Origin: Lachnospiraceae bacterium
Lineage (GTDB): Bacteria > Bacillota > Clostridia > Lachnospirales > Lachnospiraceae
Assembly (NCBI GenBank): GCA_016287095.1
Contig: JAEEVK010000010.1
Location: forward strand, 1 to 54,009
Direction: 5' to 3'
Length of the DNA stretch: 54,009 nucleotides
In this document: piece by piece, positions 7,819 to 16,059 of the stretch
How the letters are laid out: every line of letters begins with the position of its first letter
Numbering within the stretch: the stretch's first letter is position 1
Notes under the pieces: generated by a model
What the model was told of the DNA's origin: nothing
Database searches by the model: none
Seen by the model: only the letters and a program-made list of their open reading frames with translations
Made by a program: the position numbers and the translations under genes

Positions 7819-9309
7819 ATGTTAAACATATTAAAATCAGAAGCAAACAAAACATATACTGAGAATGGTGCAGTGACCCTCTCTACCACAGGAAGCGACT
7901 GCCTGGACTTTTTTGCATGCGCAGGTGCGATAAGACGTGAGAGCGAGGACGAGATCACCGAGAGATTTATGCGTGCTTTCACTGAGGATAAAGATATCGC
8001 TATGAAGCTTCTGTTCTTTTCAAGAGATGTCAGAGGAGGTTTAGGCGAGAGAAAGGTTTTCCGTACCATATTAAAGTGGCTGGCAAATACCGCTCCCGAT
8101 TCTGTAGTTAAAAATCTCGGCATAGTAGCAGAGTACGGTAGGTACGACGATATGCTCGTACTTTTAGGCACACCTTGCGAGGCTGCTATGCTTGAGCTTA
8201 TAAAGAAACAGTTCGAGGCGGATATGGTGGCTTTAGGTATCCGCGACGGTGTTTCGCTGCTTGCAAAGTGGCTTCCTTCTGTAAATACCTCTTCTTCTGA
8301 TGCCAAAAAGGCAGCCAGAAAGATAGCGGGCTATTTAGGTCTCAACATGGCCTCATACAGAAAGGCACTTTCTGCCTTAAGAGCTCATATCAGCATCATA
8401 GAGAACAACCTTAGAGAAAAGGACTACAGCTTTGATTACTCAAGGCAGCCTTCTAAGGCTATGTTTAAATACAAGAAGGCCTTTATCCGCAATGACAGGG
8501 ACAGATATATGTCTTTCCTTGCTGCGGTTAATACAGGTAAAACTGTGCTTAACGCAGAAAACGTATATCCTTACGAGCTGGTTGAGCCTTACCTTAGCTA
8601 TAACGAGTGGTACAAGGGCCGTAACTTTATGAGAAAAATCTCTGATGAGGAGAAGGCTGTCCTTAATGCTACCTGGGCTTCAATGCCTGATTTCGGCTCA
8701 AAAGAGGATGCCCTGGCAGTAGTAGATACTTCAGGCTCCATGTACGGCGGTGGTAAGCCCATCCCTGCAGCAGTGGCGCTTTCTCTGGGCCTTTACTTTG
8801 CAGAGCACAACAGGGGCGCATACAAAAACCATTTCATAGAGTTTTCGGAGCAGCCTCAGCTCATAGAGATAAAGGGTGAGACCTTTGCCGACAGGTTAAG
8901 GTATATCGCATCCTTTACCAGGGTTGCAAACACCAATATCGAAGCAGTATTTGACCTTGTGCTGAATGCTGCTGTAAAGAATCATGTATCTCAGAAAGAT
9001 CTGCCTAAAAAGCTGATCATCATCTCCGATATGGAGTTTGATGAATGTGTAAATAATGCTGAGCTGACCAATTTCCAAAATGCCAAGGTAAAATACGAGG
9101 CAGCTGGATATAAGTTACCTCAGGTAGTATTCTGGAACGTGGCTTCACGCAACAGGCAGCAGCCCGTAACCCGGAACGAGCAGGGCGTGGCCCTAGTATC
9201 AGGCTGCACACCCAGACTTTTCTCCATGATAGCAGGTGGAAACCTTTCACCTTACACATTCATGCTGGAAGTCATAAACAGCAAGAGATATGCCAACATA
9301 GTGGCATAA
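7819..9309 (+). CDS. DUF2828 / Ro60-like protein with TROVE-like and vWA domains
   Basis: A 496-residue protein. The N-terminal two thirds is an alpha-helical repeat region resembling TROVE/HEAT (SRDVRGGLGERKVFRTIL near residues 73-90, then VAEYGRYDDMLVLL near 103-116). The C-terminal third is a von Willebrand A domain with an intact MIDAS-type motif VVDTSGSMY at about residues 301-309 and LIIISDMEFD near residue 400. Ro60 proteins (Rsr in bacteria) are rings of TROVE repeats closed by a vWA domain; they bind Y RNAs and misfolded RNAs and work with exonucleases. The family most like this is DUF2828, for which an RNA role is inferred. A GAGG site lies 6-8 bp upstream of ATG 7819. The candidate Y RNA ends 20 bp before the start codon. 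Confidence 0.85.
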   Translation: MLNILKSEANKTYTENGAVTLSTTGSDCLDFFACAGAIRRESEDEITERFMRAFTEDKDIAMKLLFFSRDVRGGLGERKVFRTILKWLANTAPDSVVKNLGIVAEYGRYDDMLVLLGTPCEAAMLELIKKQFEADMVALGIRDGVSLLAKWLPSVNTSSSDAKKAARKIAGYLGLNMASYRKALSALRAHISIIENNLREKDYSFDYSRQPSKAMFKYKKAFIRNDRDRYMSFLAAVNTGKTVLNAENVYPYELVEPYLSYNEWYKGRNFMRKISDEEKAVLNATWASMPDFGSKEDALAVVDTSGSMYGGGKPIPAAVALSLGLYFAEHNRGAYKNHFIEFSEQPQLIEIKGETFADRLRYIASFTRVANTNIEAVFDLVLNAAVKNHVSQKDLPKKLIIISDMEFDECVNNAELTNFQNAKVKYEAAGYKLPQVVFWNVASRNRQQPVTRNEQGVALVSGCTPRLFSMIAGGNLSPYTFMLEVINSKRYANIVA

Positions 9310-9313
9310 AAAT

Positions 9314-9340
9314 ACCTGATATCCGTTTTGGATATCAGGT
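9314..9340 (-). terminator. terminator hairpin between convergent genes
   Basis: Perfect 11-bp stem ACCTGATATCC/GGATATCAGGT with a 5-nt loop. On the minus strand it is followed by ATTTTT, so it best fits termination of the metallophosphoesterase gene; it may act both ways. Confidence 0.7.
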
Positions 9341-9357
9341 TGGATTTAAGGTAAGGA

Positions 9358-10458
9358 TCATTTTCCCTTCAGGTTAATAACTACATACTCAGATTTGGTA
9401 CCGGGTTTAAATTTCAGCTCCCAGTCGGATATACCGGAGGTGACGATAAAATCGGTGCCATTTCTTTTTTCATAGCCATAGGTTCTGTCGTTTGGAGCCA
9501 TTCCCAATACGGTCATAGGGAAAAACTGTCCGCCGTGGGTATGGCCCGAAAGTACCAGGTCTGACTTGGAGACTGATTCATTTTCGTAATCATGAGGCTG
9601 ATGATCGAGGACTATGATATATTTATTTTCATCGATATCCCTGGTCAGTTCTTCGATGCTTTTTCTGCTGTTGTTGGAGGCATCTGCCCTGCCGACTACC
9701 GCGATCTTGTCATCGATTTCCAGGACCTTGTCCTGCATGACATGTACCTTGTTAAGCATAAGGTTAAACTCAAAGTCGCTTGCGGAGTATCCTCTGTAGT
9801 TTCTGCCATATCCCTTGTCATGATTTCCGTAAACATAGTAGACACCGTATGTGGATTTAATTTTTCCCAGCGCCTCGCAGGCTTTTAACATATCTTCTTT
9901 GCCTGTGCCGTCATCTATAAAATCTCCGCAGATAAAAACTATATCTGCGTTTTCTTCATTTATCTTTTCAACCTCTTTCATGAAGCCTTCGCCATCGAAG
10001 GTGGTCCCGATGTGAGAGTCTGCAAACATGACTATCTTCAGATTACCGACCGACTTATAGGTTTCCAGATCATAAACTGTTGTAAAGACATGGTTACAGG
10101 TGAAAAATGCTACTCCGAGATAGACAGTACACAGAATGAGTGAACCCCATCCCTGCCAATAGAAGGTGTTTTCCCTGTCTCGGACTTTATTTATGATAAA
10201 GCCCGCGATGCCGAATATCAGTCTGAAAAGCATCAGGTGGATAAGGACTATTACTGCATTTATCACGGACATTGTAATGACAAAAATTCCAAATCCTGCT
10301 GCCAGTATAACCGTTGGGATTACTATTTTCAGCAGTTTGCTGTCCTTGGTGATTTTTTTGATGCCCGGAAATTTCCCGATGGTCCAGATTAAATATATGC
10401 TTCCCAATATAGCCGCGATACCGACGGCTGTAACAACCATACCCCACATACCGTTCAC
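9358..10458 (-). CDS. membrane-anchored metallophosphoesterase
   Basis: A 366-residue protein with about four hydrophobic helices in residues 1-120 followed by a calcineurin-like phosphoesterase domain. All metal-binding blocks are visible: ADSHIG, CGDFIDDG, YGNHDKG and SGHTHGGQF in that order. Such YkuE/YaeI-type enzymes hydrolyse phosphoesters, in some cases of lipid precursors; the substrate here is unknown. The start is a GTG at 10458, 5 nt after a GGAGGAG ribosome site; an ATG four codons in is an alternative. The gene lies 90 bp downstream of the HD-domain gene on the same strand. Confidence 0.9.
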   Translation of the reverse strand: MNGMWGMVVTAVGIAAILGSIYLIWTIGKFPGIKKITKDSKLLKIVIPTVILAAGFGIFVITMSVINAVIVLIHLMLFRLIFGIAGFIINKVRDRENTFYWQGWGSLILCTVYLGVAFFTCNHVFTTVYDLETYKSVGNLKIVMFADSHIGTTFDGEGFMKEVEKINEENADIVFICGDFIDDGTGKEDMLKACEALGKIKSTYGVYYVYGNHDKGYGRNYRGYSASDFEFNLMLNKVHVMQDKVLEIDDKIAVVGRADASNNSRKSIEELTRDIDENKYIIVLDHQPHDYENESVSKSDLVLSGHTHGGQFFPMTVLGMAPNDRTYGYEKRNGTDFIVTSGISDWELKFKPGTKSEYVVINLKGK

Positions 10459-10548
10459 GAACGCTCCTCCGTTTCTTCCTGAATGTTTTTTATTCTATCA
10501 GAAAACACAGGTAATATCAAATAAATATTTTATAAAAGATTCCGTAGC

Positions 10549-11163
10549 TTAAGGCTGTAACCAGCCTTTATTTATGGCATTATCCAGGTTTTCGGAGATC
10601 CAGGGGTAGATGGCGGGCATAAATTCTTTTACTATGCTCATTCGTTTTTCTACCATTGCTCTATGGGTTCCGCCCTCTGTCCATGTGTGACCTTCTGTCA
10701 GGGTATTGTGTAAAAACGGCTGGATGCGGTCGAGGCAGGCTGCATATTTTGCATCCGATGTTTCCATGGCATCAAACTCTTCCCAAAGGGCACGGATCAT
10801 GGGTCCCTGATCTTCAGGCAGCTCTGCAAAGAGCTTGTCGGCAGCAGCATTTTCGCGGCCTGCCTTGCTGGCATTACCGGTTACATCATAGGCGAAGGTA
10901 TCTCCGGCATATATTTCTATCAGGTCGTGTACGACGCACATCTGCACTACGCGGCCGATATCAACGGGCTCTGTTGCGTATTCCTTAAACAGCATAGCCA
11001 TGACTGCGATATGCCATGAGTGCTCGGCATCGTTCTCTCTTCTTGATTTATCTATAAGCATGGTCCTGCGGAGTACGGAGGTCATCTTGTCTATCTCCAC
11101 AGTAAACAGGAGCTGTTGGTCCAGCCTTTCATTCCCGCTATTTATATAATCATTAAGGCCCAT
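10549..11163 (-). CDS. HD-domain hydrolase (YfbR/HDDC2-like 5'-nucleotidase)
   Basis: A 204-residue soluble protein. The HD metal site is seen as AEHSWH (about residues 46-51) and VVHDLIEIYAGD (about residues 82-93), the pattern of YfbR/HDDC2-type deoxynucleotide 5'-phosphatases, which make deoxynucleosides from dNMPs. An AAAGGAG site precedes ATG 11163. It is divergent from the large secreted protein at 11351. Exact substrate is inferred from the family only. Confidence 0.87.
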   Translation of the reverse strand: MGLNDYINSGNERLDQQLLFTVEIDKMTSVLRRTMLIDKSRRENDAEHSWHIAVMAMLFKEYATEPVDIGRVVQMCVVHDLIEIYAGDTFAYDVTGNASKAGRENAAADKLFAELPEDQGPMIRALWEEFDAMETSDAKYAACLDRIQPFLHNTLTEGHTWTEGGTHRAMVEKRMSIVKEFMPAIYPWISENLDNAINKGWLQP

Positions 11164-11274
11164 TTGAGTATCTCCTTTGGTTTAGTATGGGAAAATTATA
11201 ACATCACACAAAAAAGATGTCCACAGAAATTGATCGGGGAAGTCCCAAATCGGACTAATTTATTAAAAGTAACA

Positions 11275-11302
11275 TTGAATATTTATTATATGGTGCTATA
11301 AT
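11275..11302 (+). promoter_or_regulatory. sigma-A promoter of the secreted repeat protein
   Basis: -35 TTGAAT (11275-11280), 16-bp spacer, -10 TATAAT (11297-11302) with a TG extension nearby. Confidence 0.6.
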
Positions 11303-11350
11303 GTATTTAAGCTTTATAAAAAAATAATGCTTAATTGCAGAAGGAGAGAT

Positions 11351-14314
11351 ATGAGAAAACGTAGTCATTTTTTAGCAGTATTATTGACACTGGTAATTGT
11401 GATTTCCAATTGCTTTTGTGAAAAACCGGAAGTACCTGTAAGTGCTAAAGAATCCGGCAGCCTTTTATGTTCCGATCTTAGGGGCAGTAATGAAGGGTTA
11501 CAAAGCTATGGCCGCTGGTCTCAACCGGTATATTCATATCTGGTAGATACCGGATCCGGATTTATGAGAGTTCAGGGCAATGCCAATGATAAGGGAGTTT
11601 GTATAGTTTATTATGATAAGTCTTTTAAGGTAACTTCCAGAAAAGAACTTGCTGAAGAACTTCCGCTTTTTGGCGGTTTTTATGCCGATGATACAGGATA
11701 TTATCTTGTTACCGGACAGGAAAACACAAAGGAAAGCGATAAGGTAGAAGTATACAGGATCACAAAATATACCAAGGACTGGAAAAGAGTTGATTCTGCA
11801 AGTCTTTACGGTGTCAATACCTATAAGCCTTTTGATGCGGGCTCATGCAGGATGGATAAGGACGGACAGTACCTTATAGTCAGGACCTGTCACAAAATGT
11901 ATAAATCTTCGGACGGTAATAATCATCAGGCTAATGTTACTATAGAGGTTGATACTTCATCGATGGAGATAACCGATTCCCATACCTCGGTTGCCAACTC
12001 TTCTGTAGGATATGCAAGCCATTCCTTCAATGAGTTTGTAAAGATCGAAAATCATTCTATAGTAGCGGTAGAGCATGGTGATGCAGGCCCCAGAGCGATA
12101 GCTCTTATGAAATATCCTACAGATGTAACTACCGGACAGTTCCAGAGCAAAGTAAACCTCATTAATGTTATGGAATTCCCGGGAAATAGGGGCGACAATA
12201 CTACAGGAGCAACTGTTGGCGGTTTTGAGATTTCCAAGGATTCTTATCTTATAGCCGGCAGCTCTGTTGTTCAGGATGAAAAGAACACTACACGTTCAAC
12301 CAAGAATGTTTTTGTTGCTTCTGTAGATAAGGAAACAGATGAAGTCAATATCAATTGGCTTACCTCTATTTCAGAAGGAAATGGAACCGCATCCACTCCT
12401 CATCTTGTAAAAATATCCGATAAAAGCTTCATGGTTCTCTGGACAGAAAACGATAGAGTAAAGTATGTACTCGTTGACAGTACCGGAAATGAGACTTCAG
12501 ATACTTATTCGATCGAAGGTAAGCTTTCTGACTGTCTGCCCATAGTATCTAACGGGAAAGTTGTATGGTATACCTGGAAGGATGATAATGAAAGCTTCTA
12601 CACTATTTCCATTAATTCTTTAGAGACTTATGAGAAAAAAGATTTTAACTATGATCATGAGTATGAATGTACAAAGCTTGATGGAAAGAATGGCTCATTT
12701 AAATGTAAAAAATGCGGTAAGACCGTAAGCGGAGAAGTACCTGTTGGATTTAAGCCTTACTGGAAAAAGACAACCGATACGGGCAGTTATTGGTCAAACG
12801 TTCCCAGTGATATATATAAGGATGACGTTATCGTATTCTTAAATAATCTGGATTACGGCGGAGATGCAAACAGTGAGTTTGCGGCTATGGCTGTAGAGTC
12901 AAGTGATCCGGAGCATTGTATACTGACATATAATCCGAACGAGGTTCATTTTACGGCAGGCGGTAAGTATACTGTAAAAATGTACTTAAAGTTTAATCCT
13001 GAAATATCCAGGGAATACACCTTTACAGTAGAGCCGGTTGATGAGCAGACGGAAGTGACTAAGGCACCCACCCCTACGCCTACTAAGGAGCCTACTCCTA
13101 CACCTACCAAGGAACCTACTCCTGAACCTACTGAGGAGCCCACTCCCGAGCCTACTAAGGAGCCTACTCCTACACCTACCAAGGAGCCTACCCCTACACC
13201 TATTAAGGAAGAACCTACCACTATAGTAACAGAAGCTCCTGATGTAGATACAGATGAGGGAGAGTTATACGGGGCCGACTTTAGCTTCAAAGATATATCA
13301 AACTCATCAACAGTAAGCTTTACAGGTGATGACGGACGACCTAAAATAGTAGTATTGGGTGATTTCGTAGATTGCTGGAACACCATTGATATGATAGATA
13401 CCATTACTTACTATCTGTCAGAAATAGATTTACAGATTTTTGGTATAGATATAAAGAGTAATAGTGCTGATGATATTCTTGAGACTCTGGAATATAACAG
13501 TTTGGATGGTTCCTTCTCCTGTAGCACCGAAAAAGGTATCAAGGCTTCAGGCAATATGGACTGGAGCGAAATAAAGCAGGCTATTTTTGATGCAGGCGGT
13601 ATAAAAACTTCGGGACGAAGAAGGGGCGGATTTGTAACTCCTGTAATTGCTTATATTGATGCATATGGCAATATCCTTAAGGTAACTACCGGATACATTG
13701 ATTATGACGATCTATATGCAGATATCGATTTACTGCTGACGGATGGTGAGGATGACAGTGAGGTCGGAAACAGAGTCGGAAAGAATTCAGCTATAGTTTC
13801 CACTAAAACATCCAAAAACGGAGATGTAACCCAGCTGGTACTTAAGACTGATGTAATGGGTGGAAAGACGCTGAGCGTTACAAAGGCTTATACCGACTTA
13901 ACCCTTGAAGAGACAAAATACAGTATATCAGGTAATAAGGCTAAGCTCACTCTGTTTGCTACAAAGGGTAATGCACTTACTCTTCCCGGCTATGTAAAGC
14001 TTGAAGGTAAGAAGTACTATGTAAAATATATTGGTAAGCTTGCATTTGGCGGAAATACCAGTGTTACAGAGATCACTCTCGGAAAGCATGTAACTAAGAT
14101 TTACAAGAGTGCATTTAACGGCATGAAGAACTTATCTGTGATCAACTTAAATGCTGCTAAGCTCAAGAGTGTCGGCAAGAAAGCATTTAAGGGTATCGAT
14201 AAGAATGCGGTATTTAATATCACAGGTACCAAGGAGCAGTTTGAAAAGGCAAAGGCCCTTATAGAAAAGTCGGGTGTTGCAAGTACTGTAACATTCAACT
14301 GGATTGAAGCATAA
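11351..14314 (+). CDS. large secreted protein with Thr/Pro repeat linker and LRR_5-like C-terminus
   Basis: A 987-residue protein not assigned to a known enzyme family. ATG 11351 follows AAGGAGAG directly; an earlier ATG at 11327 lacks a site. An N-terminal signal sequence (RKR then a hydrophobic stretch to about residue 25) suggests export. The first half (about 40-440) looks like repeated beta strands, possibly a propeller. A Cys pair of the CKKC type and a Gly/Tyr-rich segment follow, then a linker at about 565-625 made of repeats such as EPTPTPTK. A bacterial thioredoxin-like or other alpha/beta segment comes next (about 640-800), and the last 100 residues resemble a BspA-type leucine-rich repeat (FGGNTSVTEITLGKHVTKI). 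No sorting motif is visible, so surface attachment is unclear. Confidence 0.8.
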   Translation: MRKRSHFLAVLLTLVIVISNCFCEKPEVPVSAKESGSLLCSDLRGSNEGLQSYGRWSQPVYSYLVDTGSGFMRVQGNANDKGVCIVYYDKSFKVTSRKELAEELPLFGGFYADDTGYYLVTGQENTKESDKVEVYRITKYTKDWKRVDSASLYGVNTYKPFDAGSCRMDKDGQYLIVRTCHKMYKSSDGNNHQANVTIEVDTSSMEITDSHTSVANSSVGYASHSFNEFVKIENHSIVAVEHGDAGPRAIALMKYPTDVTTGQFQSKVNLINVMEFPGNRGDNTTGATVGGFEISKDSYLIAGSSVVQDEKNTTRSTKNVFVASVDKETDEVNINWLTSISEGNGTASTPHLVKISDKSFMVLWTENDRVKYVLVDSTGNETSDTYSIEGKLSDCLPIVSNGKVVWYTWKDDNESFYTISINSLETYEKKDFNYDHEYECTKLDGKNGSFKCKKCGKTVSGEVPVGFKPYWKKTTDTGSYWSNVPSDIYKDDVIVFLNNLDYGGDANSEFAAMAVESSDPEHCILTYNPNEVHFTAGGKYTVKMYLKFNPEISREYTFTVEPVDEQTEVTKAPTPTPTKEPTPTPTKEPTPEPTEEPTPEPTKEPTPTPTKEPTPTPIKEEPTTIVTEAPDVDTDEGELYGADFSFKDISNSSTVSFTGDDGRPKIVVLGDFVDCWNTIDMIDTITYYLSEIDLQIFGIDIKSNSADDILETLEYNSLDGSFSCSTEKGIKASGNMDWSEIKQAIFDAGGIKTSGRRRGGFVTPVIAYIDAYGNILKVTTGYIDYDDLYADIDLLLTDGEDDSEVGNRVGKNSAIVSTKTSKNGDVTQLVLKTDVMGGKTLSVTKAYTDLTLEETKYSISGNKAKLTLFATKGNALTLPGYVKLEGKKYYVKYIGKLAFGGNTSVTEITLGKHVTKIYKSAFNGMKNLSVINLNAAKLKSVGKKAFKGIDKNAVFNITGTKEQFEKAKALIEKSGVASTVTFNWIEA

Positions 14315-14336
14315 ACAGATTATTTAATTAAACGAA

Positions 14337-14371
14337 AACTCCGGAAATGAATGAGATTTCCGGAGTTTTTT
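14337..14371 (+). terminator. intrinsic terminator
   Basis: AACTCCGGAAA pairs with TTTCCGGAGTT across a 9-nt loop, followed by a T-run to 14371. It ends the transcript of the secreted protein. Confidence 0.88.
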
Positions 14372-14454
14372 GCCTTTATATTAAGTGAATTGGAAGCTTT
14401 TTCTTTATTCTTTTTTGCCGAAGCATCGGTATGAATGGGTAGTGTAAATATCAT

Positions 14455-15018
14455 TTACATTAATTTCTCATCATAAATCGCACGCTGACCGCCTACATAT
14501 TTAGGACGGCGTCTTGCACAGATGATGGGTGCTTCACCGATCTTTCTCAGTGATATACGAAGAGGTACTACTACATTATGGATGTGCATACCGATCATGG
14601 TACCGCCGATATCTATACCGGCATCTCCCTTAGCCTCTACTGATTCTACAAGTACCGGATCTTCGAAACGGTTATAGCACTCCGTAGCAAAAGCTCCGCC
14701 CGCATGATTGGGCTGTGGGATGGCGTTTACCTGCTCAAATCCAAATTTAAGCATGGTCGCACGGTCTACTACAAGTGCTCTGTTTAAGTGCTCGCAGCAC
14801 TGGGCTGCAGGGAGGATTCCATGCTCTCTAAGTACAGGGATTATACCGTCATATATAGCTCTTGCCGAATCCATGTTTGTGGCGGTTCCTATCTGGCTGC
14901 CAAGTACCTCGCTTGATGAACAGCCGATAACGAACAGAGAGCCTTCCTTAAGATTTGCTGCCTTTATTATTTCTGTAACTGCCTGCCTGCTTTGTTCTGT
15001 AATGTCCTTAAAATCCAT
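14455..15018 (-). CDS. YwlG-like protein (TIGR01440/DUF436)
   Basis: A 187-residue soluble protein of the widely conserved Firmicutes family typified by Bacillus YwlG. Recognisable blocks are FVIGCSSSEVLGSQIGT near residues 29-45, AAQCCEHLNRALVVDR near 71-86 and GIDIGGTMIGMH near 133-144. The biochemical role is not known. It follows the ECF S component gene by 13 bp on the minus strand and is presumably cotranscribed with it. A ribosome site GAAAGGAAAG lies just upstream of ATG 15018. Confidence 0.88.
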   Translation of the reverse strand: MDFKDITEQSRQAVTEIIKAANLKEGSLFVIGCSSSEVLGSQIGTATNMDSARAIYDGIIPVLREHGILPAAQCCEHLNRALVVDRATMLKFGFEQVNAIPQPNHAGGAFATECYNRFEDPVLVESVEAKGDAGIDIGGTMIGMHIHNVVVPLRISLRKIGEAPIICARRRPKYVGGQRAIYDEKLM

Positions 15019-15031
15019 GATCTTTCCTTTC

Positions 15032-15595
15032 TCATTTAAGTTCCATACGCTTAAATATCTTGATCAGTCCGCCCTTGAAGCACAGAAGGAGTGAACCTAC
15101 AACTCCGAGCAGCGCCTGAGCTATCTCGTAAGGGAGCTTTATCATAGCATACTCAAAGGTCGCATAGACAAATGTTTTTCCAAGTGTATAACCTGTAACC
15201 ATTATAACTGCTCCGATAAGAGTTGCAATGAGAGCACTTACAAAATGCTTCTTATTGGTAGAGTACATAGCTCGTCCGGCAATGAGAGCGATAACTACTG
15301 CCTGCAGACCGTGAGTAACCAGGGATACATACATGGGAAGCGGATAGAATATCATATCTCCGAGGAAGGATCCGACTCCTCCGACTACAAATGCTGCAAA
15401 AGGATCAAGCAGCAGGGCTGCGGTACATATGACGGTATCGCATAAGTAGAGATGTCCGCCGGGAACGGGGATACCGAAACTCGACATCGCAATATTCAGT
15501 CCCATGAATAATGCCGTAATGGTGATCCATCTGGTCTTGTTTATATCTTTAAGTCTTCTGTTTTTTATAGTTGTATTTGTAGTTGCTGCCTGCAT
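15032..15595 (-). CDS. ECF transporter S component (substrate-binding membrane subunit)
   Basis: A 187-residue membrane protein with about six hydrophobic segments. The N-terminal region (TALFMGLNIAMSSFGIPVPG) and the glycine-rich loop (FVVGGVGSFLGDMIFYP) are typical of ECF S components that bind vitamins or their precursors and dock to a shared EcfAAT energy module encoded elsewhere. The substrate cannot be deduced: there is no recognisable riboswitch upstream and the neighbour is YwlG-like. GAGGTGG precedes ATG 15595. It is divergent from the leader/ABC exporter operon. Confidence 0.85.
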   Translation of the reverse strand: MQAATTNTTIKNRRLKDINKTRWITITALFMGLNIAMSSFGIPVPGGHLYLCDTVICTAALLLDPFAAFVVGGVGSFLGDMIFYPLPMYVSLVTHGLQAVVIALIAGRAMYSTNKKHFVSALIATLIGAVIMVTGYTLGKTFVYATFEYAMIKLPYEIAQALLGVVGSLLLCFKGGLIKIFKRMELK

Positions 15596-15750
15596 ATTAC
15601 CACCTCGCTATATGATTTTCTTGGGATGTTAGATAAAATATCACAGATTTGGTATTATTAAAATCACCAATTTAGAAGAAAATTATATAACCAGATTCAG
15701 AATTCATTTGTGAACAAATTTCAAAATCTTAAAAATTTATAAATTAATGG

Positions 15751-15779
15751 TTGACAAAAACGTTTTATACCTTTATAAT
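15751..15779 (+). promoter_or_regulatory. consensus sigma-A promoter of the leader/ABC exporter operon
   Basis: Perfect -35 TTGACA (15751-15756), 17-bp spacer, perfect -10 TATAAT (15774-15779). The strongest promoter in the window by consensus, yet it drives a gene set behind a terminator, which fits control by attenuation. Confidence 0.88.
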
Positions 15780-15832
15780 GCGATATCAGTGAAACCAAAT
15801 GTCAAATATTGAAGAAAGAGAGGTAAAAAGCT

Positions 15833-15934
15833 GTGACGTTAGTTTACGATTTAATCAAAAATGCGAGAGCAAACAACAACTTAATAGTATACGATGTACA
15901 TGAGCATACCTCGACCGGGACTAAGGAGATCTGA
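15833..15934 (+). CDS. 33-aa leader peptide of the ABC exporter operon
   Basis: GTG 15833 follows GAGAGG (15818-15823 region) and opens a 33-codon reading frame beginning MTLVYDLIKNARANN and ending TGA at 15932-15934. It lies between a perfect promoter and an intrinsic terminator, with the heterodimeric exporter beyond. In Bacillus subtilis the bmrB leader in front of bmrCD works by ribosome stalling that relieves termination when translation is inhibited; this layout matches. Function as a sensor rather than a product is inferred from position. Confidence 0.65.
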   Translation: MTLVYDLIKNARANNNLIVYDVHEHTSTGTKEI

Positions 15935-15980
15935 ATAATTGGAAAATCTTAGTTTATATTACTATATGAATAGGAATATG

Positions 15981-16014
15981 AGACCGTGGTACTGATGTGC
16001 TGCGGTCTATTTTT
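15981..16014 (+). terminator. attenuator terminator upstream of the ABC exporter
   Basis: A 12-bp stem (15981-15992 with 15997-16008, including G-U pairs), loop TGAT, followed by ATTTTT. It sits 46 bp after the leader stop codon and 46 bp before the exporter start codon, so full-length mRNA needs readthrough. Confidence 0.78.
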
Positions 16015-16059
16015 ATGCACAGGTCGGGATGTGAAGAAAGGTTTTTTAGGAAAGGAAAA

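Noticed and set aside
7710-8306. A 198-residue minus-strand protein over the Ro-like gene
   Set aside because: Antisense shadow; low-complexity Ser-rich product, no ribosome site and conflict with a well-supported gene.
12946-13404. A 152-residue Val/Gly-rich protein on the minus strand
   Set aside because: It is the antisense reading of the Thr/Pro repeat region of the secreted protein; repeats keep the frame open by chance.
15997-16059. N-terminal extension of the first ABC exporter subunit (ATG at 15997)
   Set aside because: This ATG sits in the attenuator hairpin and has no ribosome site; ATG 16060 has AGGAAAGG and fits the family start.
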